Origin: Marinobacterium stanieri
GTDB lineage: Bacteria > Pseudomonadota > Gammaproteobacteria > Pseudomonadales > Balneatricaceae
DNA length: 64,000 bases
Assembly (NCBI RefSeq): GCF_900155945.1
Contig: NZ_FTMN01000003.1
Coordinates: 434,001 to 498,000 of the forward strand
Direction: 5' to 3'
Shown here: positions 48,676 to 56,950 of the stretch, piece after piece
Layout of the letters: the number at the start of each line of letters is the position of its first letter
Numbering within the stretch: the first letter of the stretch is position 1
Program-made: the position numbers and the translations under genes
The notes under the pieces: model-generated
What the model saw: the letters and a program-made list of their open reading frames with translations, nothing else
The model's database searches: none
Told to the model about the DNA's origin: nothing

Positions 48676-48714
48676 GGTTCCAATTTTCGCGCAAACCGGT
48701 TCCAATTTTCGCGC
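48676..48714. promoter_or_regulatory. Right-end transposase-binding sites (R1/R2-like)
   Basis: GGTTCCAATTTTCGCGC occurs at 48676-48692 and again at 48698-48714, a perfect 17-bp direct repeat at 22-bp spacing. Mu R1 and R2 are adjacent 22-bp sites with the same spacing. The outer copy runs into the terminus GGCGCTACA ending at 48723. Confidence 0.85.
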
Positions 48715-48723
48715 GGCGCTACA

Positions 48724-48729
48724 ATCAAC
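48724..48729. repeat. Right target-site duplication (attR side), ATCAAC
   Basis: ATCAAC follows the right terminus and is the second copy of the duplication at 11589-11594; see that entry for the frame argument. Confidence 0.9.
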
Positions 48730-49046
48730 ACAGCAGCAAGGCTGGCCCCTGCACTGATCCCGAGCACACCCGCATCGGCAAGCGGGTTTCGGCTCAGCGT
48801 TTGTAGCAGGTATCCCGACACGGCAAGGTGCATCCCAACCAGCACAGCCAGCAGTGCACGAGGCAGGCGCAACTCCCATATTACTCTGCGCGCGTGCTCA
48901 CTCCCCTCACCAGCCAACACCGACAACACTTCCGGTATGGAAATAGAGGTTGCACCCAAAGCCAGACTTAAGGCCTGCACGACAGCCAGCGCCAAGAAGA
49001 ATAAAAACAAGCCGGCCCATAGCGGCATCAAAATCTTTGTTTTCAT
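48724..49046 (-). pseudogene. FecCD-family permease, 5' part (disrupted by prophage)
   Basis: N-terminal ~107 residues of the permease whose 3' part is at 10880-11594: MKTKILMPLWAGLFLFFLAL, then IPEVLSVLAGEGSEHARRVIWELRLPRALLAVLVGM and NPLADAGVLGISAGASLAAVL, all family signatures. Its reading frame now runs about 60 codons into the phage right end (to 48543), so the lysogen would make a truncated hybrid with three membrane helices. Its ATG overlaps the fecC stop. Confidence 0.93.
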
Positions 49047-50017
49047 ACCGACCTCCCCATGCCGCTGCGAATCAGGCTAAGCAGCCAGGGACCTCCCAAT
49101 AGAGCCGTCATTACGCCCAGAGGTATCTCCTGCACGACCGGCGGCATGCGTGCCAGCACATCCGCGGCCAGCAACAGCAAGGCGCCCAGCAGTGCGTTCA
49201 TTGGCAACCAAAAAAGGGACTGTGCAGACAAAAATCGACGTGTAATGTGCGGCACAACAAGGCCAACAAACCCAACGGGGCCGGCAACGATGACCGTTGC
49301 AGCTGTCATCACCACAGCCAGTACCATAAAACCCAGGCGCCACGCCGAGACATTGGCGCCAAGACTTCGGCCGATGGCATCATCCAGCAGTAACAACCTG
49401 TAGTGACGGCTCAGCAAAAGCACCAGCAGTAATGGCGCTATAGCCCACCAAAGAACAGAATTTAGCTGCTGCCAGCCACGGCCACTCAAGCCTCCGGCCA
49501 GCCAGAAAAAAAGCTCTCCCGCTTCAGCCCCGGAAAACACCAGCAAGCCGGTCATCACCGCTACACACACCGAACTCATGGCAACACCGGCCAGAACAAC
49601 TCGTATTGGCATCAAACCGTTTTTCCAGGCCAGAGCAAAGGTCAAACCGCCAATCAGCAGCCCACCACTGATGCCTGCCAGCGGATACCAACCGGCATCC
49701 ATTGAAAACAACGTTGACAGTATGACCACCATACAAGCTGATCCAGCGACAACACCGGTCAGGTCCGGGGCGGCTAACGGGTTTCGAGTCACCCCTTGCA
49801 TGACGCCACCCGCTGTAGCCAGCGCCGCACCGACCAACAGCGCAATCAGTGTACGCGGCAAACGCAATTCCCAAAGCACAATTATCTGCACCCGATCACC
49901 CTGCCCCAGCAGAATCTGCCAAAGGTCCAAGGGCATCAACACCTGCGCACCCAGCATTAGAGACAGCAGGAGCATCAGGGCAATTGCCAACACTCCGGCA
50001 GCGATTTTAAATTTCAT
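49043..50017 (-). CDS. Iron-siderophore ABC transporter permease (FecC type)
   Basis: 324-aa inner-membrane permease with about 9-10 helices. FecCD signatures are ELRLPRTLIALLVGAALATAGGVMQGVTRNPLAAPDLTGV near the N-terminus and GPVGFVGLVVPHITRRFLS later, which includes the ATPase-contact loop. It would pair with the FecD-type permease to form the channel for a ferric siderophore. It is translationally coupled to fecD (ATGA overlap) and follows fecB by 8 bp. Intact, but its partner is broken by the phage. Confidence 0.94.
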   Translation of the reverse strand: MKFKIAAGVLAIALMLLLSLMLGAQVLMPLDLWQILLGQGDRVQIIVLWELRLPRTLIALLVGAALATAGGVMQGVTRNPLAAPDLTGVVAGSACMVVILSTLFSMDAGWYPLAGISGGLLIGGLTFALAWKNGLMPIRVVLAGVAMSSVCVAVMTGLLVFSGAEAGELFFWLAGGLSGRGWQQLNSVLWWAIAPLLLVLLLSRHYRLLLLDDAIGRSLGANVSAWRLGFMVLAVVMTAATVIVAGPVGFVGLVVPHITRRFLSAQSLFWLPMNALLGALLLLAADVLARMPPVVQEIPLGVMTALLGGPWLLSLIRSGMGRSV

Positions 50018-50025
50018 CTGCCGGC

Positions 50026-50967
50026 CTAGTGGTAGGGGCGACTGCGCAGATGTTCTGGCAGAGACGGCATGTCGAAAAGTTGCGGGTAGAGACGATGAGC
50101 CATCTCCTGAAGCACCAAATCACGTGCGATTGGGCCGGCGGCTTCTTTCCAGTGCTGACCCACTTCGTATACACGCCCTTCGCGAACGGCTGACAGATAG
50201 GGCCAGACAGGATTGTGGGTGAAGGCTCGCTCCTTGTTGGAGGCAAACAGAAAAATCACATCCGGATCTTGCCTGAGCAGGTCCTCCAAGCGCATGCGGT
50301 AGCCAAGCGGCAAGCCCTGGTCAGCCTGTTCCAGTGCTCCTCCCAGGTTCTCCACGCCCAAACGTTCCAGCAATTCGGCAGTTAGAAAGTGGTCGTAGTA
50401 TATGAACGGCGCCTCAGCACCGGTAACCAAAAGCGCGGCCGTCAGCCCCCCAGGGGCTTTACGTTCATATTGGTCGAGCCGCTGTAAAAAACGATTATTC
50501 AGAGCCATTGCCTGCTCAGGCTTGCCCAGTAGTTCGCCCGCCAGGGTCACCGCCCTGAGGCTGTCATCAAGCGAGACCAGGTTCAGTGCCGCATAGGCCG
50601 CAATCTCATCAAAACGCTCTGAATCCATTTCCGTATAACGGCGAATAGCCAAAATAAGATCCGGATCAACTTGAGATAACAGCTCCATATTGACCTGCGA
50701 GCGGCTGCCTATCACGGGCACGCCGGTCAGCCCATCTGCCAGATAATCCGCTTGTGTGAATGGACCAAATCGTGTGACTGCAGCGGGCTTGATATCCAAC
50801 GCCAACAACACATCCGCTCCAAAGGTTGAAATACTGGCGACCCTCTCGGCAGGTGCGGCAAGCTTTACAAGGACACCTCGGTCATCCCTGGCCTCTACAG
50901 CCACGGCGCCTGCCGACACCAACAGAAGACAGCAACCCAGCACTCGCGGTAAAATGGATAGCATCAA
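50026..50967 (-). CDS. Periplasmic iron-siderophore binding protein (FecB type)
   Basis: 313 aa with an N-terminal signal peptide (ILPRVLGCCLLLVSAGAVAVEA, cleavage near AVA-VEA). The class III binding-protein core follows: RVASISTFGADVLLALDIKPAAVTRFG, VNMELLSQVDPDLILA, LLVTGAEAPFIYYDHFLTAELLERLGVENLGG and LLRQDPDVIFLFASN. It delivers the ferric chelate from the receptor to the permease. First gene of the operon, divergent from the GntR gene (137 bp between starts), where an imperfect Fur-like stretch (AATCGAAATCATT, ~50979-50991) is visible. Confidence 0.92.
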   Translation of the reverse strand: MMLSILPRVLGCCLLLVSAGAVAVEARDDRGVLVKLAAPAERVASISTFGADVLLALDIKPAAVTRFGPFTQADYLADGLTGVPVIGSRSQVNMELLSQVDPDLILAIRRYTEMDSERFDEIAAYAALNLVSLDDSLRAVTLAGELLGKPEQAMALNNRFLQRLDQYERKAPGGLTAALLVTGAEAPFIYYDHFLTAELLERLGVENLGGALEQADQGLPLGYRMRLEDLLRQDPDVIFLFASNKERAFTHNPVWPYLSAVREGRVYEVGQHWKEAAGPIARDLVLQEMAHRLYPQLFDMPSLPEHLRSRPYH

Positions 50968-51104
50968 TAAAGCCTAATCGAAATCATTCACATTTGAGCG
51001 GCGCATTATGTCATAATTGGCGCCAAAATCGATCCCTATTTCTCGTGATCATTGCCTTGGCCCCGCCCGCCGCTCAATACAAGGGTTCAACTGCAGGGAG
51101 TGGC

Positions 51105-51761
51105 ATGAGCAACACAGGTAAATCTCTTTCCGACCAGGCCGTGCAGGAACTGGTGGCAAAACTCAAACAAGCGATTGCCACCGGCACCTACCAACCCGGT
51201 GAATGGCTCAAGCAGATTGATGTAGAACGCAGCTATAACGTCAATCGGTTTACCGTCCGCTCAGCATTAAGTGAACTGCACAGTAACGGTTTCCTCCAAC
51301 ACGTTCCCTACAAGGGCTACAGGGTCACCGAACACTCACTGCAGGAACGTATTGCCATTACTGAAGCACGCGAGCTGATCGAGTGCGCTGCCGCGGCACG
51401 TGTTATTGCCAACATGGATTCACCCGGCCTGCAGCGCCTGGAATCACTGGCGCTTGAATTTCGAGATGCTCTTAATGCCGAAGACAGGCCGCGCATGATG
51501 AAAGTCAATTTCGCATTTCACCGCTGCTTTAATGACTATTGTCGAAACCCTCACCTATCGCGCATGGTCGATGAGCTGCGAGAGCGTGGTGTCGGTAATG
51601 CCAACCGCGGCTGGACCAAGCGCAGCACCCAGGAGGCCAGTGCCCAGGACCACCTGGACATGGTCGAAGCCCTGCGAGATAAAAACCTTGTGCGCCTTCA
51701 GGCCCTGATTCATATCCATCTAAATCGCTGGCGGCAGGGCTATGACAGCCTCAGCAGCTAA
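51105..51761 (+). CDS. GntR-family regulator with FCD domain
   Basis: 218 aa from the ATG at 51105 (GGGAG upstream); the open frame to 50826 overlaps fecB. The N-terminal wHTH is GTYQPGEWLKQIDVERSYNVNRFTVRSALSELHSNGFLQHVPYKGYRV. The FCD domain follows (ITEARELIECAAAARVI, FAFHRCFNDYCRNPHLSRMV, AQDHLDMVEALRDKN), with the metal-binding Asp/His set largely present (H in FAFHRCF, H in QDHLDM, H in HIHLNRW). It sits between the uptake operon and the receptor gene and may control them. Ligand unknown. FecI/FecR partners are absent. Confidence 0.87.
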   Translation: MSNTGKSLSDQAVQELVAKLKQAIATGTYQPGEWLKQIDVERSYNVNRFTVRSALSELHSNGFLQHVPYKGYRVTEHSLQERIAITEARELIECAAAARVIANMDSPGLQRLESLALEFRDALNAEDRPRMMKVNFAFHRCFNDYCRNPHLSRMVDELRERGVGNANRGWTKRSTQEASAQDHLDMVEALRDKNLVRLQALIHIHLNRWRQGYDSLSS

Positions 51762-51810
51762 CAACAGCCCCTCTCACAAGCGCCTGCCCTGATCGATACA
51801 ATAAACTTAG

Positions 51811-51829
51811 TGATAACTATTATCATTCT
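51811..51829 (+). promoter_or_regulatory. Fur box upstream of the TonB receptor
   Basis: TGATAACTATTATCATTCT agrees with the 19-bp Fur consensus (GATAATGATAATCATTATC) at most positions, notably GATAA...ATTATCATT. It lies 148 bp before the receptor start in a 216-bp gap (51762-51977). Confidence 0.72.
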
Positions 51830-51977
51830 GTTGTATTGGCGCCAATTTGCATTTATGATCCCGCTCCAGATCGTATTAAGTCGCATTACCACGACGGCAC
51901 ACCCCTCATTCAACTGCCTGCGCCTGGTTCTGACTGCTTGATACCGACACATTCACTCAACACGGGACCGCAGTTAA

Positions 51978-54059
51978 ATGAAGATGTCGCACACACCCGC
52001 CGCCCAGCGTTTTGCCCGCAAAGCCCTCTATTCGAGCTGCCTGCTGGCCACGTTTTCTTCGCTGGCTCATGCCAATACCAGTGAACAGCAGACAATGGTT
52101 ATTACCGCAGACTGGCTCGGTAAAGCGACCGAAGAAGAAGTCAAAATCTATCCAGGGTCGCGTGATCTTCTGACCGAAGAGGAACTGCATGAACGTGGCG
52201 CCCTGAACCTGGAAGATGCGCTGCGCTCAACCCCGGGCCTTCAGGTCCTTGATGAAACAGGTACCGGCATCCTGCCCAACATCGGTGTGCGTGGCATGAA
52301 CCCGCTTCGTAGCGAGCGGGTACAATTTCTGGTCGATGGCTACCCCATTGCTATTGGCCCCTACACAAATGTGGGCGTATCTCTATTCCCGGTCACCTTC
52401 CCCAGCATCCAGAGCATTGATGTCGTTCGCGGTGGCGCTGCCGTACATTACGGTCCCAACAACCTGGGTGGTGTCATCAACTTGCATAGCCGAGCCATTC
52501 CCCATGAACTGTCACAGACGGTTCGCGAACAGGTTACTGTGAGTGAGGAAACCGGCAACCTGTTCAATGATTTCTACTACCGTGCCGGTGGTGCCGTCAG
52601 CGATCAACTGGCCCTGCAGATGCAGGTAAACCTGCAAAACGGAGAAGGTGCCCGTGATCACTCCGACACCGATGTCAGCAATTTCATTTTTGATGCGCGT
52701 TACACACCCAACCTGAACCATGAGATTGCAGCCCAACTGCAATACTATGATGTTGAAGCCGAGCTGCCAGGCGCCCTGAGTCCTTCAGCTTTCGCTGATG
52801 ACCCCACCCAATCACAACGCCCATACGATGCATACAATGCGGACATGTTGCGCGGCACTCTGACCTGGACTTACACCCCCAATGATGATGTTGAAGTTCA
52901 ATGGCGCAACTTTGCCCATGATGCCGACCGCACATTCTACTTCGGCCAGCGCCTGGGTACTGGTGACAACTGGGCGGACCCATCTCTGGACTCAACCCAT
53001 ATTGCCGACTCCCCAAGACTGTTTACGGTTTATGGCAGCGAGCCCAGACTGACATTGCGCCAGGGCATTCACACCCTGACGCTGGGTACCCGCTTTATTC
53101 GTGAAGAAGTTGATTTCGACGTAAACCGACTGGAACTATCCAGCAACAATTATGGCAATGTGCGTGATTGGCATTTTGAAACCGATGCCTGGTCGGCCTA
53201 TGCCAGTGACACGTTAAGCCTGCTTGGTGGCCAACTGGAAGTAACGCCAGGCATTCGATATGAGCACGTCAAGACCAGCTACAATGACGGCATTTCCGGT
53301 ACAGAAGACCGCAATACTGTCAGCGAATGGCTGCCCGGTTTGACCCTTGGATACCAAGCCAACTCCAAGCTGTTCTTGTTTGCCAATGCACAACGCTCTT
53401 TAGTGCCAGTACAAACCGCCCAGGTCACCAAGCCGGGAGAAGTTGGAAACGAATTGGCCTGGAACTACGAACTGGGTGGACGCCTACAGGCAACACATGC
53501 CTTGTCCGTCGGTGCTACCGGCTTCCTTATCGATCACGAAGATCTGATCCAGTATGACAAGGCGAGCAACACCTACCTGAACCTGGGTGAGTCACGCTCG
53601 CAGGGGATTGAGTTGGATGCCGACTGGCAGGCCAATGACTCGCTTCAACTGGGCCTGAGCTACACATTCCTGGATACCGAACAGCGCAGCGGTGCCAATC
53701 AGGGTAACGATTTCCCCAACGCTCCTCGCCATCACTGGGGCGCTGAAGCTGTATACAGCCATCAGCAATGGCAGGGCAGCCTGACCGGAACCTATGTCAG
53801 CAACAGCTTCAGCGATGCGGCCAATACCCATCAGGAAACAGACAACGGCAGCGCTGGCCAATTGCCCAGCTACACGCTCGTCAATGCACGCATTGCCTGC
53901 GACGTTAACTTGGGTAGCAACAAGCAACTGCAGCTGGCCTTCTCGGCCAACAACCTGCTGGATGAGGAATATTACTTCCGCGGCGCAGATGTCAGCCCGG
54001 TGGGCCGACTGCCGAGCCCTGGCCGCTCATTCATTTTGAGTGCGCAGCTGGACTTCTAA
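51978..54059 (+). CDS. TonB-dependent outer-membrane receptor, FecA family
   Basis: 693 aa. The signal peptide (ALYSSCLLATFSSLAHA-NTS) is followed by a TonB-box-like TMVITAD, the plug domain (LNLEDALRSTPGLQVLDETG, VQFLVDGYPIAIGPYTNVGVSLFPVTFPSIQSIDVVRGGAAVHYGPNNLGGVIN) and a 22-strand barrel ending in aromatic F. The DGYPIAIGPY...SIDVVRGG segment is closest to the ferric-dicitrate receptor FecA. The N-terminal signalling domain of FecA is missing, in line with the absence of fecIR. Imports a ferric chelate, citrate-type or related, for the adjacent ABC system. Start ATG at 51978 or 51984. Confidence 0.92.
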   Translation: MKMSHTPAAQRFARKALYSSCLLATFSSLAHANTSEQQTMVITADWLGKATEEEVKIYPGSRDLLTEEELHERGALNLEDALRSTPGLQVLDETGTGILPNIGVRGMNPLRSERVQFLVDGYPIAIGPYTNVGVSLFPVTFPSIQSIDVVRGGAAVHYGPNNLGGVINLHSRAIPHELSQTVREQVTVSEETGNLFNDFYYRAGGAVSDQLALQMQVNLQNGEGARDHSDTDVSNFIFDARYTPNLNHEIAAQLQYYDVEAELPGALSPSAFADDPTQSQRPYDAYNADMLRGTLTWTYTPNDDVEVQWRNFAHDADRTFYFGQRLGTGDNWADPSLDSTHIADSPRLFTVYGSEPRLTLRQGIHTLTLGTRFIREEVDFDVNRLELSSNNYGNVRDWHFETDAWSAYASDTLSLLGGQLEVTPGIRYEHVKTSYNDGISGTEDRNTVSEWLPGLTLGYQANSKLFLFANAQRSLVPVQTAQVTKPGEVGNELAWNYELGGRLQATHALSVGATGFLIDHEDLIQYDKASNTYLNLGESRSQGIELDADWQANDSLQLGLSYTFLDTEQRSGANQGNDFPNAPRHHWGAEAVYSHQQWQGSLTGTYVSNSFSDAANTHQETDNGSAGQLPSYTLVNARIACDVNLGSNKQLQLAFSANNLLDEEYYFRGADVSPVGRLPSPGRSFILSAQLDF

Positions 54060-54074
54060 CGGCGGCATACCGAC

Positions 54075-54098
54075 AGGGGCCTCCTGAGGGAAGCCCCT
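54075..54098 (+). terminator. Possible terminator between fecA-like and galE
   Basis: AGGGG-CCTC-CT-GAGG-GAAG-CCCCT: nested stems AGGGG/CCCCT and CCTC/GAGG, followed only by TCAATC. Weak, but well placed between the two convergent genes. Confidence 0.4.
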
Positions 54099-54129
54099 TC
54101 AATCACCTACTGCTGGCAGTTCCCGCGGG

Positions 54130-55170
54130 CTAAGAGCATCCGCGCAACGGTGTGCCATACGCCGTCGAGCTACACCACCAACGCCAGTAATCCTCAACCA
54201 TCTGGTTGAGTCCACGATGCGCCTGCCAGGCCAGCGCATGACGACTTAGTTCAACGGATGCATACAAGCACCCTATATCCCCAGCTCGCGCAGGTGCCAT
54301 TTCAAACGGCACAGGTTGCCCTGTTACTTGTTCAAAGGCAGCTATTACCTCCAACACCGTGTAGCCCTTTCCCGTCCCCAAATTGTAAGTCTGGCAACCT
54401 GGTTGCTGCCTGCTCAAAGCGCTGAGATGCCCCTCTGCCAAGTCCTGAACATGGATAAAATCACGCACACCGGTGCCATCTTCAGAAGCATACTGCTGAC
54501 CAAGCACCTGGAAGGGACCGGCCTCACCCGCGATGGTCTGCGCCAGCTGCGGGAACAGATTACTCAAGGGGTATCGAGGCGACTCACCAAGCTGCCCACT
54601 GGGATGAGCACCAACTGGATTAAAGTATCGCAAAATCGTCAAACACCACTGAGGCTCGGCACTGGCAATACTCCTGAGCACCTGTTCCACCATCAGCTTG
54701 GAGTGCCCATAGGGGCTTTTGGGTAGCGCTGGACAGACTTCCGTAACAGGGACTGCCTGAGCATCCCCATAGACTGCCGCAGATGAACTGAACACCATCC
54801 GATGGCAACCGTGCTCACCCATGGCTCGAACGAGATTCAGGGTCGCTTCAACATTCTGCTGGTAATACAGCATCGGGTTTTGCATAGACTCTGGCACACT
54901 CTTACGCCCGGCAAAATGGATCACGGCCTTAATCGAGTATTCCAGAAACAGGCGATCGAGCAATTTCCGGTCCAGCAAATCGCCCTCGACAAACCTCAGG
55001 GTGCTGGTTTTGGCAAACCCTTGCAGTCTATCAATCGTGGACCGGAAACTATTACTGAGGTTATCCAGTATCAGAATGTCATGGCCAGCATCAAGCAAAC
55101 AGCTTGCAGTATGCGAACCGATGTAACCGGCCCCGCCTGTGATGAGGACCATACCTGCTTTGCTGGGCAT
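54130..55170 (-). CDS. galE: UDP-glucose 4-epimerase
   Basis: 346 aa from the ATG at 55170 (GTG at 55200 and ATG at 55152 are alternatives). Extended SDR fold: VLITGGAGYIGSHTASCLLDAGHDILILDNL at the N-terminus, VIHFAGRKSVPESMQNPM, catalytic SSSAAVYGDA and SPYGHSKLMVEQVL (YxxxK), and RYFNPVGAHPSGQLGE. It interconverts UDP-glucose and UDP-galactose for surface glycans. It follows the small lipoprotein gene by some 60 bp on the same strand and could be the end of the pigment operon or separate. Confidence 0.94.
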   Translation of the reverse strand: MPSKAGMVLITGGAGYIGSHTASCLLDAGHDILILDNLSNSFRSTIDRLQGFAKTSTLRFVEGDLLDRKLLDRLFLEYSIKAVIHFAGRKSVPESMQNPMLYYQQNVEATLNLVRAMGEHGCHRMVFSSSAAVYGDAQAVPVTEVCPALPKSPYGHSKLMVEQVLRSIASAEPQWCLTILRYFNPVGAHPSGQLGESPRYPLSNLFPQLAQTIAGEAGPFQVLGQQYASEDGTGVRDFIHVQDLAEGHLSALSRQQPGCQTYNLGTGKGYTVLEVIAAFEQVTGQPVPFEMAPARAGDIGCLYASVELSRHALAWQAHRGLNQMVEDYWRWWCSSTAYGTPLRGCS

Positions 55171-55233
55171 AGGTGTGGAATCTTCAGAATGGATTGGCAC
55201 AAACGCCGCAGCACTTTTCAGCTGTCTGCATGC

Positions 55234-55689
55234 CTAACCGTAAAATCGATAAAAGAGCGCAGCCGTCTTAATATTCAACAAGGCTTCAACAAGCTCATTT
55301 ACCTTGGTTTCCGCGTCAATGAACTTCCCCATATTTGCTCCACCGCGTGTCGAATCATAAAGTGCCTTACCCTGAAGAGTGCCATCCTTGTGGATCTGTA
55401 TTTCGGCATAAGACATATACAGCGCCAGATCCCAGCTCCAGCGCGCGGTGTACGACGCCGTCCATTGGCAATTGGCAGGAATGGCAGCGGCATTCACCAG
55501 GCGGTACTGCACGCCCTTGGTCTGTAGTGCGGTCTTGAATGCACTCAGGAACCCGGGACGCACATCCATATTCTCAATCACACAAAGCGTTGTTCCCTGC
55601 TCAATATGAGCCGTATCCACATTCTGCTGGATTGAGCAGCCGGTTACTCCGGCCGCGAGCACGGCTATAGCCGCTGTTTTCTTGATCAT
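55234..55689 (-). CDS. Lipoprotein of the Sbal_3080 type
   Basis: 151 aa with lipoprotein signal MIKKTAAIAVLAAGVTGC (Cys 18) and a compact domain (GTTLCVIENMDVRPGFLSAFKTALQTKGVQYRLV, WTASYTARWSWDLALYMSYAEIQIHKDG). It matches small lipoproteins annotated as Sbal_3080 family. Known only as a family; function unknown. It lies 34 bp after the last ketosynthase gene, likely in the same transcript. Confidence 0.75.
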   Translation of the reverse strand: MIKKTAAIAVLAAGVTGCSIQQNVDTAHIEQGTTLCVIENMDVRPGFLSAFKTALQTKGVQYRLVNAAAIPANCQWTASYTARWSWDLALYMSYAEIQIHKDGTLQGKALYDSTRGGANMGKFIDAETKVNELVEALLNIKTAALFYRFYG

Positions 55690-55723
55690 TCCTGTCTTCC
55701 TTGTGCGTTGTCAGGTTCCCGGT

Positions 55724-56950
55724 TCAGCTCCAGCGCTTGAATATCAGCGACGTATTGATACCACCAAAGGCGAAGTTATTACTCATGACGTATTCCGTCT
55801 CGAAATGACGCCCTTCATGCATCACGTAGTCAAGATCAGCACACTCAGGATCTACTTCTGTCAGATTGAGAGTCGGTGAAAACCAGCCCGCATTCATCAT
55901 TTCAATGGCGGTCCAGGCCTCCAAAGCGCCACAGGCGCCTAATGTGTGGCCGGTGTAGCTTTTCAGAGAACTGATCGGTGTAGTACCGCCGAACACGGCA
56001 TGTGTCGCCTGGCTCTCGGCAATATCGCCACGGTCGGTAGCCGTACCATGCGCACTGACATAGCCAATCTCACTGGCAGGCAGATCCGCATTCTGCAGGG
56101 CCTGGCGAATGGAAATTTCCATGGTGTCAGCACTGGGCTGGGTCACATGGCTACCATCAGAGTTGGTGCCAAAGCCGATAATTTCGGCATAGATAGTGGC
56201 GCCACGGGCCTGCGCATGCTCCAGTTCTTCAAGGATCAAGGCGCCACCGCCTTCACCAATAACCAAGCCATCACGATGGCGGTCGAAGGGGCGTGGAGAT
56301 AGCTCCGGAGTATCATTTTTGACACTGGTGGCATACAGGGTATCGAACACAGCCGCTTCCGTGGCACAAAGCCCCTCACTGCCACCCGCAATCATTACAT
56401 CCTGAGTGCCGAACTTGATCGCTTCATAGGCATAGCCAATGCCCTGACTGCCAGACGTACAAGCACTGGATGAAGGGATCACACGGCCTCGGATACCGAA
56501 ATACACTCCAATATTGACCGGTGCCGTGTGCGACATCATCTTGATATAGGAGTTGGCATTGAGACCATCAGACGAGCAGTTCATCAACATATTGCCGAAA
56601 TCGACAAAGGCACGGGTATCCCCAGCTGAGGAACCAAAGGAAATACCGGCACGCCCGTTGCCCAGTTGATCCCAGCCCAGCAAGCCTGCATCATCAAGGG
56701 CACGCTCCGTAGCATAGACACCAAACTGGGCTACTCGCCCCATGCTTCGCAGCGCCTTGCGATTGTAATGCGACGGCATTTTAAAATCCGAGACCGGTGC
56801 TGCCAAACGCGTGTTGAGCCCATCATATCGGTCCCAATCATCCATTTTGACAATGCCACTGCGTCCTGCGGCCAGATTTTCCCTGATTGTGGCCCAGTCA
56901 TTACCGATGGGTGAGAACCCGGCCATACCCGTTACAACAACACGCTTCAT
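55724..56950 (-). CDS. apeR: Beta-ketoacyl-ACP synthase (ApeR-type)
   Basis: 408-aa condensing enzyme. Catalytic C164 in SSACTSGSQGI, H301 in VSAHGTATDRGD, K330 and H335 in LKSYTGHTLGAC are all present. FabF-like with a complete triad, so an active ketosynthase. Last biosynthetic gene of a leftward operon whose order (KS, dehydratase, ketoreductase, KS) equals apeO-P-Q-R of aryl polyene clusters. Overlaps apeQ by one base. Gene name follows from order. Confidence 0.82.
   Translation of the reverse strand: MKRVVVTGMAGFSPIGNDWATIRENLAAGRSGIVKMDDWDRYDGLNTRLAAPVSDFKMPSHYNRKALRSMGRVAQFGVYATERALDDAGLLGWDQLGNGRAGISFGSSAGDTRAFVDFGNMLMNCSSDGLNANSYIKMMSHTAPVNIGVYFGIRGRVIPSSSACTSGSQGIGYAYEAIKFGTQDVMIAGGSEGLCATEAAVFDTLYATSVKNDTPELSPRPFDRHRDGLVIGEGGGALILEELEHAQARGATIYAEIIGFGTNSDGSHVTQPSADTMEISIRQALQNADLPASEIGYVSAHGTATDRGDIAESQATHAVFGGTTPISSLKSYTGHTLGACGALEAWTAIEMMNAGWFSPTLNLTEVDPECADLDYVMHEGRHFETEYVMSNNFAFGGINTSLIFKRWS

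Larger units (their letters stand above)
11595..48723. mobile_element. Complete Mu-like transposable prophage (B3-group layout)
   Basis: 37,129-bp element bounded by TG...CA termini and a 6-bp target duplication. The right terminus, read inward, starts TGTAGCGCCGCGCGAAAA, very close to the Mu right end (TGAAGCGGCGCACGAAAA, from memory). It encodes a MuA-type transposase and MuB-type ATPase. The head and packaging genes are in Mu order (gp25-gp37-like, protease, capsid). The tail genes are siphovirus-like with a lambda-type tape measure. Early genes run leftward from a central switch and late genes rightward, as in Pseudomonas phage B3. Every expected module is present with no obvious frameshift, so it may be inducible. 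Confidence 0.96.

Noticed and set aside
11595-48723. Integrase-type (lambdoid) prophage
   Set aside because: No integrase, no tRNA target and no long att core; transposase A/B genes, TG...CA ends and a 6-bp duplication show a transposable phage.
50826-51104. N-terminal extension of the GntR regulator
   Set aside because: It overlaps the divergent fecB start and does not resemble GntR proteins; ATG at 51105 has a ribosome site and begins the wHTH region properly.
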